Source of the DNA: Gemmatimonadota bacterium
GTDB lineage: Bacteria > Gemmatimonadota > Gemmatimonadetes > Longimicrobiales > Gaopeijiaceae
Direction of reading: 5' to 3'
NCBI GenBank assembly: GCA_028874905.1
Contig: JAPPGZ010000103.1
Span: 1 to 48,175 of the forward strand
DNA: 48,175 nt
Numbering within the stretch: the stretch's first letter is position 1; each line of letters begins with the position of its first letter. The position numbers and the translations under genes are program-made. The notes under the pieces are model-generated. The model did no database searches. It was not told the origin of the DNA and saw nothing but the letters and a program-made list of their open reading frames with translations. Below, one piece after another: positions 1-7,944 of this stretch.

Positions 1-42
1 GCCAGGCGGTAGATGCCGGGCGGGAACTTCTCGTCCTCGATG
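1..42. repeat. Terminal direct repeat marking circularity (copy 1)
   Basis: The first 42 bases are identical to the last 42 (48134-48175). A minus-strand gene reads through the join in frame. This is the usual sign of a circular molecule written with a short assembly overlap, giving a circle of about 48,133 bp. Confidence 0.92.
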
Positions 43-2342
43 TTGATGGGGCAGACGTGCACCTGCTGATTGGTCTGCGGACTGACGAACACGTTGTTCT
101 GCACGGTAACCCACCCGCCGCCGACGGCGCGCTGCCACTCCGTCCAGTATATCGTGAAGCCCGCCACGGAACTGGTAACGGTACTGCTCACGCAAACGGA
201 CAGCGTAAAGCTGGCACCACCGGGCAGCTCCGCCGTGAGAACGCCTTCCTCGTCGACCGACAGCCCCGGCAGCGAGTCGTACGGCTCCTGGTGCACGCGC
301 ACCATGATCGAGTCCTGTGTCACCTCGCCGCCCGCGTTCGTGGCCGTCACCGTCAGATACGCCGAGCTGATACTGTCCTCCACCGCTCCCCTGCCTGTCG
401 TGGTGACCGTGCTGCCGTCCACCGACGCCACGGCCACCATCTCGTCCGAGCTCGTGACCGAGTAGGTCAGGTCGCCGCCCTCGAAGTACGGCGACATGTC
501 GAGGGGCACCATGCTGTCGACGATCATGTCATGGGTCGGGATCGTGTCGGCGACCGCGGGCGGCGGCGTCGTGACCGTCACGCTGACCTGCTGTGCCGCG
601 TCCAGACCCTCCGGGTCGGAGGCCGTAACCGTCACGACCGTGCTGCCCGGGGCCTGCGCCCCGATCTCGACCATGCCGTCCGCATCGATCAGCGCCGTCA
701 CGAAGCCGGTGTTCGAACTCACGGCCTCGAAGGTCAGGATATCACCGTCGGGGTCGGCGAAATGGTCGGACGGGTCGAACCGCACCGTGTCTCCCACCAT
801 GAGCGTCCGCGCCCGAATCGTATCCGTGATCTCGGGTGCGCGGTTCGGCAGCTCGACGGTCACTGTGAAGTCGAACCCGGTCGAGTTGCCGGCCGTGTCC
901 ATGGCCCTCACGGTCACGGTGGCGCTGCCCTCGCCGACGGCCAGGACGGTCAGCGCCGACCCGTCGACGGACGCGGTGGCCACGGTGGTGTCGGAGCTGG
1001 AAGCGCCGAAGGTGAGCTCATCGCCCTCGGGGTCCTCGAAGAGCCCGGCAACGTCCGCCGTGATGGTGTCACCGGCCGTCACGGTCCGGTCGTCGAGCAT
1101 GCCGGTCACCGTGGGCGGGCTGTTCTCACTCACCGTGACGCCCACCGTCTGGGTGGCGCTCAGGCCATCGGGATCGCTGGCCGTGACCGTGACACTGGCC
1201 GTTCCGACCGCAACAGCCGTCACGGTGACCTCGTTGCCTGAAATCGACGCCGTGGCCACGGCAGTGTCCGAACTCTCTGCCGCGTAGGTGAGCGCGTCTC
1301 CATCCGGATCGTCGAAGTTCGCGGCTACGTCGATGGTGACATCTCCCCCGACCTTCAGGGAGACGGCGTCGATCGTGCCCACCGCCCGCGGACCCGGGAC
1401 GGTTACGCCGATCTCCTGATCGGCACTCAGCCCGTCCGGGTCGCTGGCGGTGACCGTCACGGTGGCGGTTCCCGCTCCGACAGCTGCTATGGTCACCACG
1501 CTGCCCGACACGGAGGCCGTCGCTACGCTGGCGTCCGAAGTCGCAGCCGTGTACGTCAATGAGTCGTTGTTGGGATCCGCAAAGAACGCGGCCACGTCGA
1601 CCGTTGCGGAATCTCCTGTGACAACGGTTTGCGCCGGAATGGTGTCGACTGCCTCGGGCCCGAGGTTCGGCCCCTCGACGGTCACGGTAAACTCGAACGC
1701 GTTCGAGTTGTCGGCCGTGTCGGTAGCCGTGATTCTCACGGTGGCGCTACCACCGGCCACGGCCACAACCGTCAGCGACGACCCGCCGAGCGATGCGGTC
1801 GCCACGGCGGTGTCCGAGCTGGCCGCGGTGAAGGTGAGTTCGTCGCCTTCTGGGTCCTCGAAGAAGTCGGCGACGTCCGCGGTGACGGTGTCGCCCGGCG
1901 AGAGCATCTGGTTGTCGATTCCTCCAACCACGGTAGGCGGATGGTTCACGGCCTGCACCGTGACGCCCATCGTCTGCGTGGCGCTCAGACCGCCCGTATC
2001 GGTAGCCGTGACCGTGATGGTCGCCGTCCCGGCCCCCTCACCCGTCACGGCGACGTTGCTCCCCGACACGGAAGCCCCGGCCACGGCGGCGTCCGAGGTC
2101 GAGGCCGCGTAGGTGAGCGCGTCGCCGTCGGGGTCGCTGAAGCTCGAGGCGACGTTGACCGTCACCTCGCCCCCGACGTCCATGGTCAGGATTTCGAGCG
2201 AACCCACCGCGACCGGCGCGCGATTCGGCGGGGGCTGGGGCGTCGGATCCGGCCCGGTTCCGCCATCGCCTCCGCAGTTCGCCGCCCACACCGCCGCAAC
2301 CGCCGTCATCAAGACCGGGCCCAGCACTCTAGTCGCTCGCAT
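1..2342 (-). CDS. Ig/cadherin-like repeat lipoprotein (main part, 3' end lies past the join)
   Basis: Starts at ATG 2342-2340 behind a GGGAGAA ribosome site and runs off base 1 in frame into 48055-48133, giving about 806 residues on the circle. The N-terminus MRATRVLGPVLMTAVAAVWA is a hydrophobic signal followed by a Cys in 'AANCGGDGG', so it is probably a lipoprotein, although the lipobox is not canonical. Seven repeats of about 90 residues follow, each with a 'DPDGD-LTY' core and an 'A/V-VTV-ASD' strand, the pattern of cadherin or putative-Ig domains. A C-terminal module of about 110 residues has two cysteines (CVSS, VHVC). It probably sits on the outer membrane as an adhesive or structural stalk; no enzyme motif is seen. 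It is divergent from the conjugation operon. The function as adhesin is inferred. Confidence 0.85.
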   Translation of the reverse strand, partial: MRATRVLGPVLMTAVAAVWAANCGGDGGTGPDPTPQPPPNRAPVAVGSLEILTMDVGGEVTVNVASSFSDPDGDALTYAASTSDAAVAGASVSGSNVAVTGEGAGTATITVTATDTGGLSATQTMGVTVQAVNHPPTVVGGIDNQMLSPGDTVTADVADFFEDPEGDELTFTAASSDTAVATASLGGSSLTVVAVAGGSATVRITATDTADNSNAFEFTVTVEGPNLGPEAVDTIPAQTVVTGDSATVDVAAFFADPNNDSLTYTAATSDASVATASVSGSVVTIAAVGAGTATVTVTASDPDGLSADQEIGVTVPGPRAVGTIDAVSLKVGGDVTIDVAANFDDPDGDALTYAAESSDTAVATASISGNEVTVTAVAVGTASVTVTASDPDGLSATQTVGVTVSENSPPTVTGMLDDRTVTAGDTITADVAGLFEDPEGDELTFGASSSDTTVATASVDGSALTVLAVGEGSATVTVRAMDTAGNSTGFDFTVTVELPNRAPEITDTIRARTLMVGDTVRFDPSDHFADPDGDILTFEAVSSNTGFVTALIDADGMVEIGAQAPGSTVVTVTASDPEGLDAAQQVSVTVTTPPPAVADTIPTHDMIVDSMVPLDMSPYFEGGDLTYSVTSSDEMVAVASVDGSTVTTTGRGAVEDSISSAYLTVTATNAGGEVTQDSIMVRVHQEPYDSLPGLSVDEEGVLTAELPGGASFTLSVCVSSTVTSSVAGFTIYWTEWQRAVGGGWVTVQNNVFVSPQTNQQVHVCPINIEDEKFPPGIYRL

Positions 2343-2454
2343 TTGCGCTCGTTCTCCCGTCAGGATTTGAAGGGCACCGCTTGCCCCGCGTGGATCGGGA
2401 CGCCACACAACCGGGAGGCTGCCGGGCGCCAGACCCGACACTCCCGTGATCCGG

Positions 2455-2598
2455 AGTTGGCCGACAAAGAACTTCCTCGGCGGCCCAGGCACGCGTCGGC
2501 ACCCCCCGTTCGACGAGTCTACGGGCGCTTCGGCGGGGCCGGCATTAGGGCAATATCTGAGTCGGGCACGGCATCTCAACGATAATCTGCTTTGTCGG
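2455..2598 (-). pseudogene. Decayed 5' fragment of a tyrosine recombinase gene (second copy)
   Basis: Read on the minus strand, this stretch aligns with the promoter and first ~40 codons of the recombinase that starts at 47756. It shares the 13-bp upstream element, the start ATG (2572), 'CTTGCCCTAAT'-like and 'CCGAAGCGCCCG' stretches, and the codons for an E-E-x-F segment. Small indels and an early stop destroy the frame, and no catalytic part follows. It is therefore a duplication remnant and also holds the promoter space between the minus-strand lipoprotein and the primase. Confidence 0.7.
2581..2593 (-). repeat. 13-bp element AAAGCAGATTATC, copy 1
   Basis: On the minus strand this reads AAAGCAGATTATC. 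The same 13 bases occur on the plus strand at 20619-20631, and a one-mismatch copy lies just upstream of the recombinase at 47768-47780. Its core GATTATC is a GAT-N-ATC palindrome, so it could be an operator or a recombination core. Confidence 0.6.
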
Positions 2599-2606
2599 AA
2601 ACTACC

Positions 2607-3554
2607 ATGGATTCTGCCGAATCCACCGCTTCTGCGCGCGGTTTCATCCGCGCTCTCTACGGCGAGAACGACCTCGTCGCCGTTCTCGCTGTAGCCCGAA
2701 GTGACCCTACCGAGTCGCCCCGCGACCCTCCCGACGACCAGGCCGACAAAGAGCCTGTCTACCAGCGCATTGCTCCCGCGGGCCGCATAGCCGCCGACCC
2801 CTTCCAACGCTGGCTTCGCCACCTGAACGTTCAGCGGTACGACATCTACCTCGGCATGAATCCTATTCGCCCCGGGACTAAGGGGCGTTACAAACAGGAC
2901 ATCGCCGAAGTTCGCCGGCTCCAGATCGATCTCGACGAGGCGGGCCCGGAGTCTCTCCGGAGAGTCCTGGCCGCCGCAAACGCCGGCCAGCTTCCCAAGC
3001 CCGCCATCGTCGTCCGGAGTTCCCAGGACCGCTACCAGGTCCTCTGGCATACCGACCGCCACTGGACCCGGGCACAGGCCGAGGATACGATGGCCCGCCT
3101 AGCCCAGCACTACGGCGGCGACCATGTCACCGACATCAGCCGCGTGATGCGGTTGCCCGGGTTCCGGAACAAGAAGCCGGACCGGGACGACGCCCCGGTT
3201 CGCTGGACCGACTACGCGGGCCCTCCCGTCTCCCGGGAGGCCTTCCAGCATCTTCCCCCCTTACGGGTCGACCGCGCCCCCAAAACGCGGTGCACCCGCC
3301 CGCGCCGGGCCGTGGCGCTGTCTCAAAGCGAGCGAGACTGGGCCAATGTCCGTGACCGTCTTCGCGCCGGCGAAGATCCCGCCCAGCTCGTCGAGCAGCT
3401 GGCGCGCCAGCGTCAGGACAAGCCCGACCCCCAGTACTACGCCCACCGAACCGTCCAGCGGGCCACGGAGAGCCTTCTCCGCGAGCAGTCCCCCCGCGGC
3501 CCCACGCCCCAACCCGCCCGCTCGACGCTCCGCCCCGACGGGCCTGACCGATGA
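2607..3554 (+). CDS. RepB-type DNA primase (AEP fold)
   Basis: A 315-residue protein from ATG 2607; a TTG at 2592 would add five residues. It matches the RepB-like primase family of plasmids, which synthesises primers on single-stranded DNA. The acidic catalytic motif 'QIDLDEAG' lies near residue 105, and the conserved 'VTDISRVMRLPGFRNKK' segment, typical of this group, near 175-190. The C-terminus is basic and proline-rich. It opens the transfer operon, so a role in priming the transferred strand or plasmid replication is likely. In RSF1010-type plasmids this domain is joined to the relaxase; here it stands alone. A decayed recombinase fragment overlaps its upstream region. Confidence 0.75.
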   Translation: MDSAESTASARGFIRALYGENDLVAVLAVARSDPTESPRDPPDDQADKEPVYQRIAPAGRIAADPFQRWLRHLNVQRYDIYLGMNPIRPGTKGRYKQDIAEVRRLQIDLDEAGPESLRRVLAAANAGQLPKPAIVVRSSQDRYQVLWHTDRHWTRAQAEDTMARLAQHYGGDHVTDISRVMRLPGFRNKKPDRDDAPVRWTDYAGPPVSREAFQHLPPLRVDRAPKTRCTRPRRAVALSQSERDWANVRDRLRAGEDPAQLVEQLARQRQDKPDPQYYAHRTVQRATESLLREQSPRGPTPQPARSTLRPDGPDR

Positions 3555-3708
3555 CCGACTTCCCACGTTTCCCAAAGAAGACGCCTCCGGCGCTCAAATC
3601 CCTCGGCGAGGACGTTCCGTCGCGCCGCCTCGCCTGTGTCGTGCGCGGCCCCCGACTACTCCATTCCCGCTGCGTCCTCCCATTCCCCGACCGCTCACCA
3701 TCCGCCGC

Positions 3709-3729
3709 CCCGCACATACGCCGTGCGGG
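3709..3729 (+). other. Small hairpin in the gap before the ArdC-type gene
   Basis: CCCGCAC at 3709-3715 pairs perfectly with GTGCGGG at 3723-3729 around a 7-base loop. No T-run follows, so it is not a standard terminator. The rest of 3555-3791 holds no convincing gene and probably carries leader or promoter sequence. Confidence 0.4.
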
Positions 3730-3791
3730 AGACGGCCTTTCCGACCCTGGCCCCGTTCCTCCGGACGCGGCCTAGCCCAGGGAGCGTCTTC

Positions 3792-4844
3792 ATGTCCCCA
3801 GCGCAGAAGCAACAAGAGTACTACCAGGAATTTGCCAACCGAATCATCCAGCGGATCAAGGAGGGTACCGCTCCCTGGCAGAAGCCATGGCGGCCCGGCG
3901 AGCGCTTCCTCCCCGAAAACCTCTCCTCCGGCCGCAACTACACGGCCGGCAACAGCATCTACCTTGCCGACGCCGCCGAACGGCGAGGCTTCGCCGACAA
4001 CCGCTGGGCCACCTACCGCCAGATCAAGGCGCTCGGAGGCCACGTCCGCCAGGGAGAGCCCGGGGAAAAGGTCGTCTTCTTCCAACGCTCGAAGCGAATC
4101 CTCGAGCGCGACGACCAGGGCAAGCCCAAGACCGACGCCGAAGGGAACCGCGTCTACCGACACGAGCGCCTCGACAAGCCCGTCTGGCGCACCTACACCG
4201 TCTTCAACGCCGAGCAGACGGCCGGCCTCAAGCTCGACCGGCCGGACACCCCCCAGCCGCTCTGGAAAGCCCACAAGCGGGCGGAGGCTGTCATGCAGGC
4301 CACCGACGCCACCATCCGCCACGTCCAGGGCGACCGCGCCTACTACCATCGGAACCGCGACGAAATCGTCCTCCCCGAGCGCGGCCAGTTCCCCTCCGCC
4401 AACCACTACTACCAGACCGCCCTCCACGAGCTCGGTCACAGCACCGGCCATCCGACCCGCCTCGACCGCGACACCCTCAAGGACGGCATCAAGCAAGGCT
4501 TCGGATCCGTCCCGTACGCCCGCGAGGAGCTCCGCGCCGAAATCAGCGCCATGATGACCGGCGAGCGCGTCGGCGCCGGCCACGACCCCGCCCGGGGGGC
4601 CGCCTACGTCGAGGGCTGGGTCCAGGCCCTCGAAGAGGATCCGCGCGAGATCCATCGCGCGGCCGCGGACGCCCAAAGGATGACCAACTACGTCCTCGAG
4701 GCCGCCCGGGAACGCCTGCAGGGCATCGACCAGGAGATTGCCGAGAGCGCCCGCGGCCAGGAAATTCCTCGTGATCGCGCTCCGGACCGGGACCGGCCCG
4801 CTCGCGCTCCAGACCGCACCGCGGCGCTTGAGCCGAGCCGATGA
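3792..4844 (+). CDS. ardC: ArdC/TraC-type ssDNA-binding and zincin-like metallopeptidase protein
   Basis: 350 residues from ATG 3792 behind an AGGGAG ribosome site; longer upstream readings lack one. The N-terminus, with 'IIQRIKEGTAPWQKPW' and 'GRNYTAGNSIYL', matches the ArdC-like ssDNA-binding domain. The C-terminal half has a zinc-peptidase motif HELGH at residues 212-216 followed by STGH, and a downstream E in 'REELRAEISAMM' as probable third ligand. Family members travel with conjugated DNA, protect the incoming strand from restriction, or are fused to TraC primases. Its place right after the primase fits a protein sent into the recipient. Its stop overlaps the next start (ATGA). Confidence 0.85.
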   Translation: MSPAQKQQEYYQEFANRIIQRIKEGTAPWQKPWRPGERFLPENLSSGRNYTAGNSIYLADAAERRGFADNRWATYRQIKALGGHVRQGEPGEKVVFFQRSKRILERDDQGKPKTDAEGNRVYRHERLDKPVWRTYTVFNAEQTAGLKLDRPDTPQPLWKAHKRAEAVMQATDATIRHVQGDRAYYHRNRDEIVLPERGQFPSANHYYQTALHELGHSTGHPTRLDRDTLKDGIKQGFGSVPYAREELRAEISAMMTGERVGAGHDPARGAAYVEGWVQALEEDPREIHRAAADAQRMTNYVLEAARERLQGIDQEIAESARGQEIPRDRAPDRDRPARAPDRTAALEPSR

Positions 4845-5758
4845 GATACGATCCCCGCGACGGCCGCGACAACGCCCCCCGCGCCCGGGAGGCGCCCGGT
4901 ACCCGGATCCGCACCGGCAGGATCCGTTCCTCCGGACACCGGAAGGATGCCCCCGGCCGGAAGTCCCGCTCCTTCGAGGATCGCCTCAACGGCGCGCTCC
5001 TCGACGTTGCCGTGCACCGCGCCGTCGCCTACCGCGACATTGTCGACTCGCACTTCGGCGGCCACCCCTACACCGCTCGCCGCGGCATCGACCGCCTCAA
5101 GAAGTCCCGCTACCTGGTCGAGACCAAGGTGAAGGGACCGGGCGGCGGCTCCTTCTCCGTTCTCAGCGCCACGAAGGGTGGCGCCAAGCTCGCCGGCCGC
5201 GTCGCCAAGCTCCGCGGCCTCGACTCCCGCCAGCGCGCCTGGAGCGGCCTCGGCAAGCCCGTCGACCTTGTCCACGACGTCGCCCTCTACCGCGCCGCGC
5301 GCGATGCACGCGCCCAGCTTGAGGATCAGGGAGCCACCGTCTTCCGGATCCGCCTGGACGCCGAACTCCGGGGGATCGTCGCCGCCCGCTCCGAGAAAGC
5401 CCGGGCGGCCGGCGGCCGGCGCGCCGCCGACGCCGCCCGGCGCGCCGCTGCCCGCGAGCTAGACCTGCCCGTCCTAGAGGACGGCCGCGTCCTCTATCCG
5501 GACGCCCAGCTCGAGTACTCACACCCCGACCGCCCCGAACCCGGACGCGTCAACATCGAGATCGTCAGCGAGCACTACCGCGAAGGCGACGTCGCCAAGA
5601 AGGCGCTCGCCGGCTTTGCCGTCTACGCCGCCAATTCCCGTGCCGGCCGCGCCGTTTCCTCCGGTCTCCGGAGCGCGGCACGGTCTCTCGCCAAGTCCGG
5701 AGATTCCGGGGGCGGTGCGGCCGGCCATCGCGACGACCCCGCCAGCGTGGAGCTCTGA
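4841..5758 (+). CDS. Winged-helix protein resembling replication-relaxation proteins
   Basis: 305 residues, start overlapping the previous stop by ATGA. A basic disordered N-terminus (about 1-45) is followed by a winged-helix-like segment near 47-95 ('VAVHRAVAYRDIVDSHFGGH' then 'GIDRLKKSRYL'). The C-terminal part has 'DAQLEYSHP' and 'NIEIVSEHYREGDVAKK', loosely like a restriction-endonuclease fold. This layout recalls the replication-relaxation family found near plasmid transfer genes. I see no HUH motif or catalytic tyrosine of a standard relaxase. Because no other relaxase is present, this is a candidate DNA-processing protein, by inference only. Confidence 0.55.
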   Translation: MRYDPRDGRDNAPRAREAPGTRIRTGRIRSSGHRKDAPGRKSRSFEDRLNGALLDVAVHRAVAYRDIVDSHFGGHPYTARRGIDRLKKSRYLVETKVKGPGGGSFSVLSATKGGAKLAGRVAKLRGLDSRQRAWSGLGKPVDLVHDVALYRAARDARAQLEDQGATVFRIRLDAELRGIVAARSEKARAAGGRRAADAARRAAARELDLPVLEDGRVLYPDAQLEYSHPDRPEPGRVNIEIVSEHYREGDVAKKALAGFAVYAANSRAGRAVSSGLRSAARSLAKSGDSGGGAAGHRDDPASVEL

Positions 5759-5761
5759 CCC

Positions 5762-6079
5762 GTGCAGCCCTGGAAGATCGCCGTCGGACTCGGCGTCGCC
5801 ATCACCGGCTGCGCCGTCGCCTATCTCGCCAACCGCTTTGCGTTTCTCGGGCCCTATGCCGGCCTCATCATTGTCGAGTACTGGTGGCCCGTCACGCTCC
5901 ACTTTCTCGCGGCCGTCGCCACGCTCATGGCCGTCATGGCCGCCGTGCTCCGGTCCCTCGGCCTCGTCGATGTCGGTCGCAAGCTCGACTTGATGGAGCG
6001 CTCCACGCGCCGCGGCGCCGGCGACCAGGAGCTCGCCCGGCGCCTCGGCGAAGAGGCCGACGGGACGTTCACCGAATGA
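5762..6079 (+). CDS. Small membrane protein of the transfer operon
   Basis: 105 residues from GTG 5762, three bases after the preceding stop. Two or three hydrophobic segments (about 6-24, 29-37 and 44-62) are followed by a charged tail with 'RKLDLMERSTRR'. No family is recognised. Tight packing within the operon suggests a role at the membrane in mating-pair formation or regulation. Confidence 0.65.
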   Translation: MQPWKIAVGLGVAITGCAVAYLANRFAFLGPYAGLIIVEYWWPVTLHFLAAVATLMAVMAAVLRSLGLVDVGRKLDLMERSTRRGAGDQELARRLGEEADGTFTE

Positions 6080-6106
6080 CCGCCCACCCTCCGGAGATCC
6101 CCGACC

Positions 6107-6412
6107 ATGGCCGTGTACCTCCTGCGCCTCTTCGGCGCCACCCTCGCCGCAATGACGACGGCTCTCCTCATCGCCTACGCCATCCTCTGGGCGACGGCGC
6201 CACCCACGATCTCTCCTGCCCACGCCGCGAACCTCGCATTGGCCCAGGCCTTCGCCGACGAAGCCCCGATGCTCGTTCCCGCCGTCGCTCAGACCCTTGG
6301 CCTTTTCGTCTTCCTCGGCCTCGGCGCCGGCATTGCCATCTGCACGAGCGCCGCCGTCTCCCGCTGGCGGCAGCGAAAACCAATGACGCCCACAGGGGAA
6401 GAAGAGAGATGA
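6107..6412 (+). CDS. Small two-helix membrane protein of the transfer operon
   Basis: 101 residues from ATG 6107 with GGAG ten bases upstream. Hydrophobic segments lie at about 5-30 and 58-83, separated by an alanine-rich loop, and the C-terminus is basic then acidic ('RWRQRKP...GEEER'). No homolog is recognised. It is the second of five consecutive small membrane genes ahead of trbC, and its stop overlaps the next start (ATGA). Confidence 0.6.
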   Translation: MAVYLLRLFGATLAAMTTALLIAYAILWATAPPTISPAHAANLALAQAFADEAPMLVPAVAQTLGLFVFLGLGAGIAICTSAAVSRWRQRKPMTPTGEEER

Positions 6413-6822
6413 CCGTGCGGAGATCTCCAACCGACCTGCCTATCACTGCGCCGCAGTCCCCGCAAGGTCAAAAAGCTTCCGGACCGACCGCGGTCTCGCT
6501 CGACCGAGGCCCTGCAGGTGCTCTTTCTATCGGATTCCGTTCCTTGACCGCAACCCTTCTCCGCGTGATCGGCTTCGGTGTGATCGCCGGGGCCGCCGTC
6601 CTTTGGGCCCTCGTGTCCCCCCCTATCGCCATCACCGTCATCATCCAGACGGCCACCACAGCCGGCTTCGAGCTCCTCGCGCAGGCCCTGACCGCCCTGG
6701 CTCCCATCATCCTTCCCTTCCCTCTCGCCGGCGCCCTGGCCGTCGCCGTCCTATGCGCCGTCGCCACTTGGCCTCCCCACTCCCCTCGTTACCCCGCATC
6801 CGAGAAGCCCCATGCCCGCTGA
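6409..6822 (+). CDS. Small membrane protein of the transfer operon
   Basis: 137 residues from ATG 6409, which overlaps the upstream stop. The first ~45 residues are polar. Two or three hydrophobic segments follow (about 48-72, 78-95 and 100-122), and the tail is short. The same frame is open further upstream, but translational coupling at the ATGA favours this start. Function unknown. Confidence 0.6.
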   Translation: MTVRRSPTDLPITAPQSPQGQKASGPTAVSLDRGPAGALSIGFRSLTATLLRVIGFGVIAGAAVLWALVSPPIAITVIIQTATTAGFELLAQALTALAPIILPFPLAGALAVAVLCAVATWPPHSPRYPASEKPHAR

Positions 6823-7036
6823 AGCCCAGGATCTCATCGCCCTTCTCCTTGTGGGCCTCGGCATCGCCGCGCTCTTCGGCATTCACCTGACCGTCCTTCT
6901 CACGGACATTCGCCGCGAGCTCCGCCGCCTACGGCTCGCGGTCAACACCACAACCCATGCCGTTCGCGCCGTCGCTGACCAGCGCGCCTTCGTCGTTGCC
7001 CTCGATCCGGATCCGGGCGAGGAGGAGGCCCAATGA
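6812..7036 (+). CDS. Small membrane-anchored protein of the transfer operon
   Basis: 74 residues; starts 11 bases before the previous gene ends. One transmembrane helix (about 8-30, 'LIALLLVGLGIAALFGIHLT') is followed by a basic amphipathic helix ('DIRRELRRLRLAV') and an acidic tail. No family recognised. Overlaps on both sides mark it as part of the operon. Confidence 0.6.
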   Translation: MPAEAQDLIALLLVGLGIAALFGIHLTVLLTDIRRELRRLRLAVNTTTHAVRAVADQRAFVVALDPDPGEEEAQ

Positions 7037-7362
7037 CATTCCGCCGCTGGCTCTCCCGGCTTCGACCCGAGCACATCCCGTTCGGACTCGGCGTCCTCGT
7101 TCTTCTCTGCTCCCTGTTCATCCCCGCCGGAGGCCTCTCCCTTTTCCTTGAGCTGACGGGGCTCGTCGCCGTCTCCTCGGCTGTCGCCGTCGCTGCCGCT
7201 TCTCGCGAGCTCCGCCGCGACATCCGCGTTCTCTGGGATGATCTCCCACCCCGAATCGCCGACGCCGTCATCGAGCGGCGTCTCCTCGAACTCAAGAAGG
7301 ACCCACCAACCGGCGCCATCCACGGCTCCAGTCACCCCACCTCCAAGGAGGAACACCAATGA
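7033..7362 (+). CDS. Small two-helix membrane protein of the transfer operon
   Basis: 109 residues from ATG 7033 (ATGA overlap). Two hydrophobic segments (about 17-37 and 40-56) precede a cytoplasmic-looking amphipathic region ('RELRRDIRVLWDDLP'). This tail resembles the 'RRELRRLRL' stretch of the preceding small protein, so the two may be distant paralogs. It overlaps the pilin gene start by ATGA. Confidence 0.6.
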   Translation: MTFRRWLSRLRPEHIPFGLGVLVLLCSLFIPAGGLSLFLELTGLVAVSSAVAVAAASRELRRDIRVLWDDLPPRIADAVIERRLLELKKDPPTGAIHGSSHPTSKEEHQ

Positions 7363-7649
7363 CCACACGAATCCGAACTCTCGCCTTCCCGGCCCTCGCT
7401 GCTGCAGCTCTGGCCCTCCTCACCCCCGACGTGCTCCTCGCCCAGAACCCCTGGGAGACAGCCGTCACCGCCATCCAGACCGCACTCACCGGCCCCATTG
7501 CCCGGGGACTCAGCCTCATCGCCATCGTCATCGGCGGCCTGATGTTCGCCTTCGGGGAGGGCGGCTCGAAGCGGACTCTCGCCGGCATCATCTTCGGCGT
7601 CGGCATGGCCATGGGCGCGACGCAATTCCTCACCTGGCTCACCACCTAG
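7359..7649 (+). CDS. trbC: TrbC/VirB2-type pilin
   Basis: 96 residues. A signal peptide ends near 'LLA|QNP' (about 29), and two hydrophobic helices follow (about 47-64 and 73-93), joined by the short polar 'GEGGSKRT' loop. This is the typical VirB2/TrbC layout. The mature subunit would polymerise into the conjugative pilus. It heads the trbC-D-E block, which confirms the assignment. Confidence 0.88.
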   Translation: MTTRIRTLAFPALAAAALALLTPDVLLAQNPWETAVTAIQTALTGPIARGLSLIAIVIGGLMFAFGEGGSKRTLAGIIFGVGMAMGATQFLTWLTT

Positions 7650-7653
7650 CCCG

Positions 7654-7944
7654 ATGCACGGCAACACCGTCTGGTCCGGACACCCCACCCTGAGCCGCCC
7701 GCTCACCGTCATGGGCGTAGAGCGTCGATGGTTCATGCTCAGCGCCACGCTCGCGATGGCCATGTGGCAGTCGCTCAACTCCTTCATGACGGCCGGACTC
7801 ATCTTCGGAACCCTCTACGGCGCCGGGCTTCTGGCCTGGCGCCGTGATCCGGCCATGCTCCAGATCATCGCCGCCGGACAGACGGCCCGGACCCGCTACG
7901 ACCCGGGCAAGCCGTCGCCGGCGTCCGTGGAGCTCGTCGAATGA
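7654..7944 (+). CDS. trbD: TrbD/VirB3-type inner-membrane component
   Basis: 96 residues from ATG 7654. The N-terminus 'GHPTLSRPLTVMGVERRWFML' is characteristic of VirB3/TrbD, followed by one or two hydrophobic helices (about 28-62). It lies between the pilin and the VirB4 ATPase and overlaps the latter by ATGA, as expected for a protein that works with VirB4 at the inner membrane. Confidence 0.85.
   Translation: MHGNTVWSGHPTLSRPLTVMGVERRWFMLSATLAMAMWQSLNSFMTAGLIFGTLYGAGLLAWRRDPAMLQIIAAGQTARTRYDPGKPSPASVELVE

Noticed and set aside
57..2585. Several long plus-strand open frames opposite the Ig-repeat lipoprotein
   Set aside because: They are mirror frames of a GC-rich repetitive minus-strand gene; the minus frame has signal peptide, domains and a frame that crosses the circle join.
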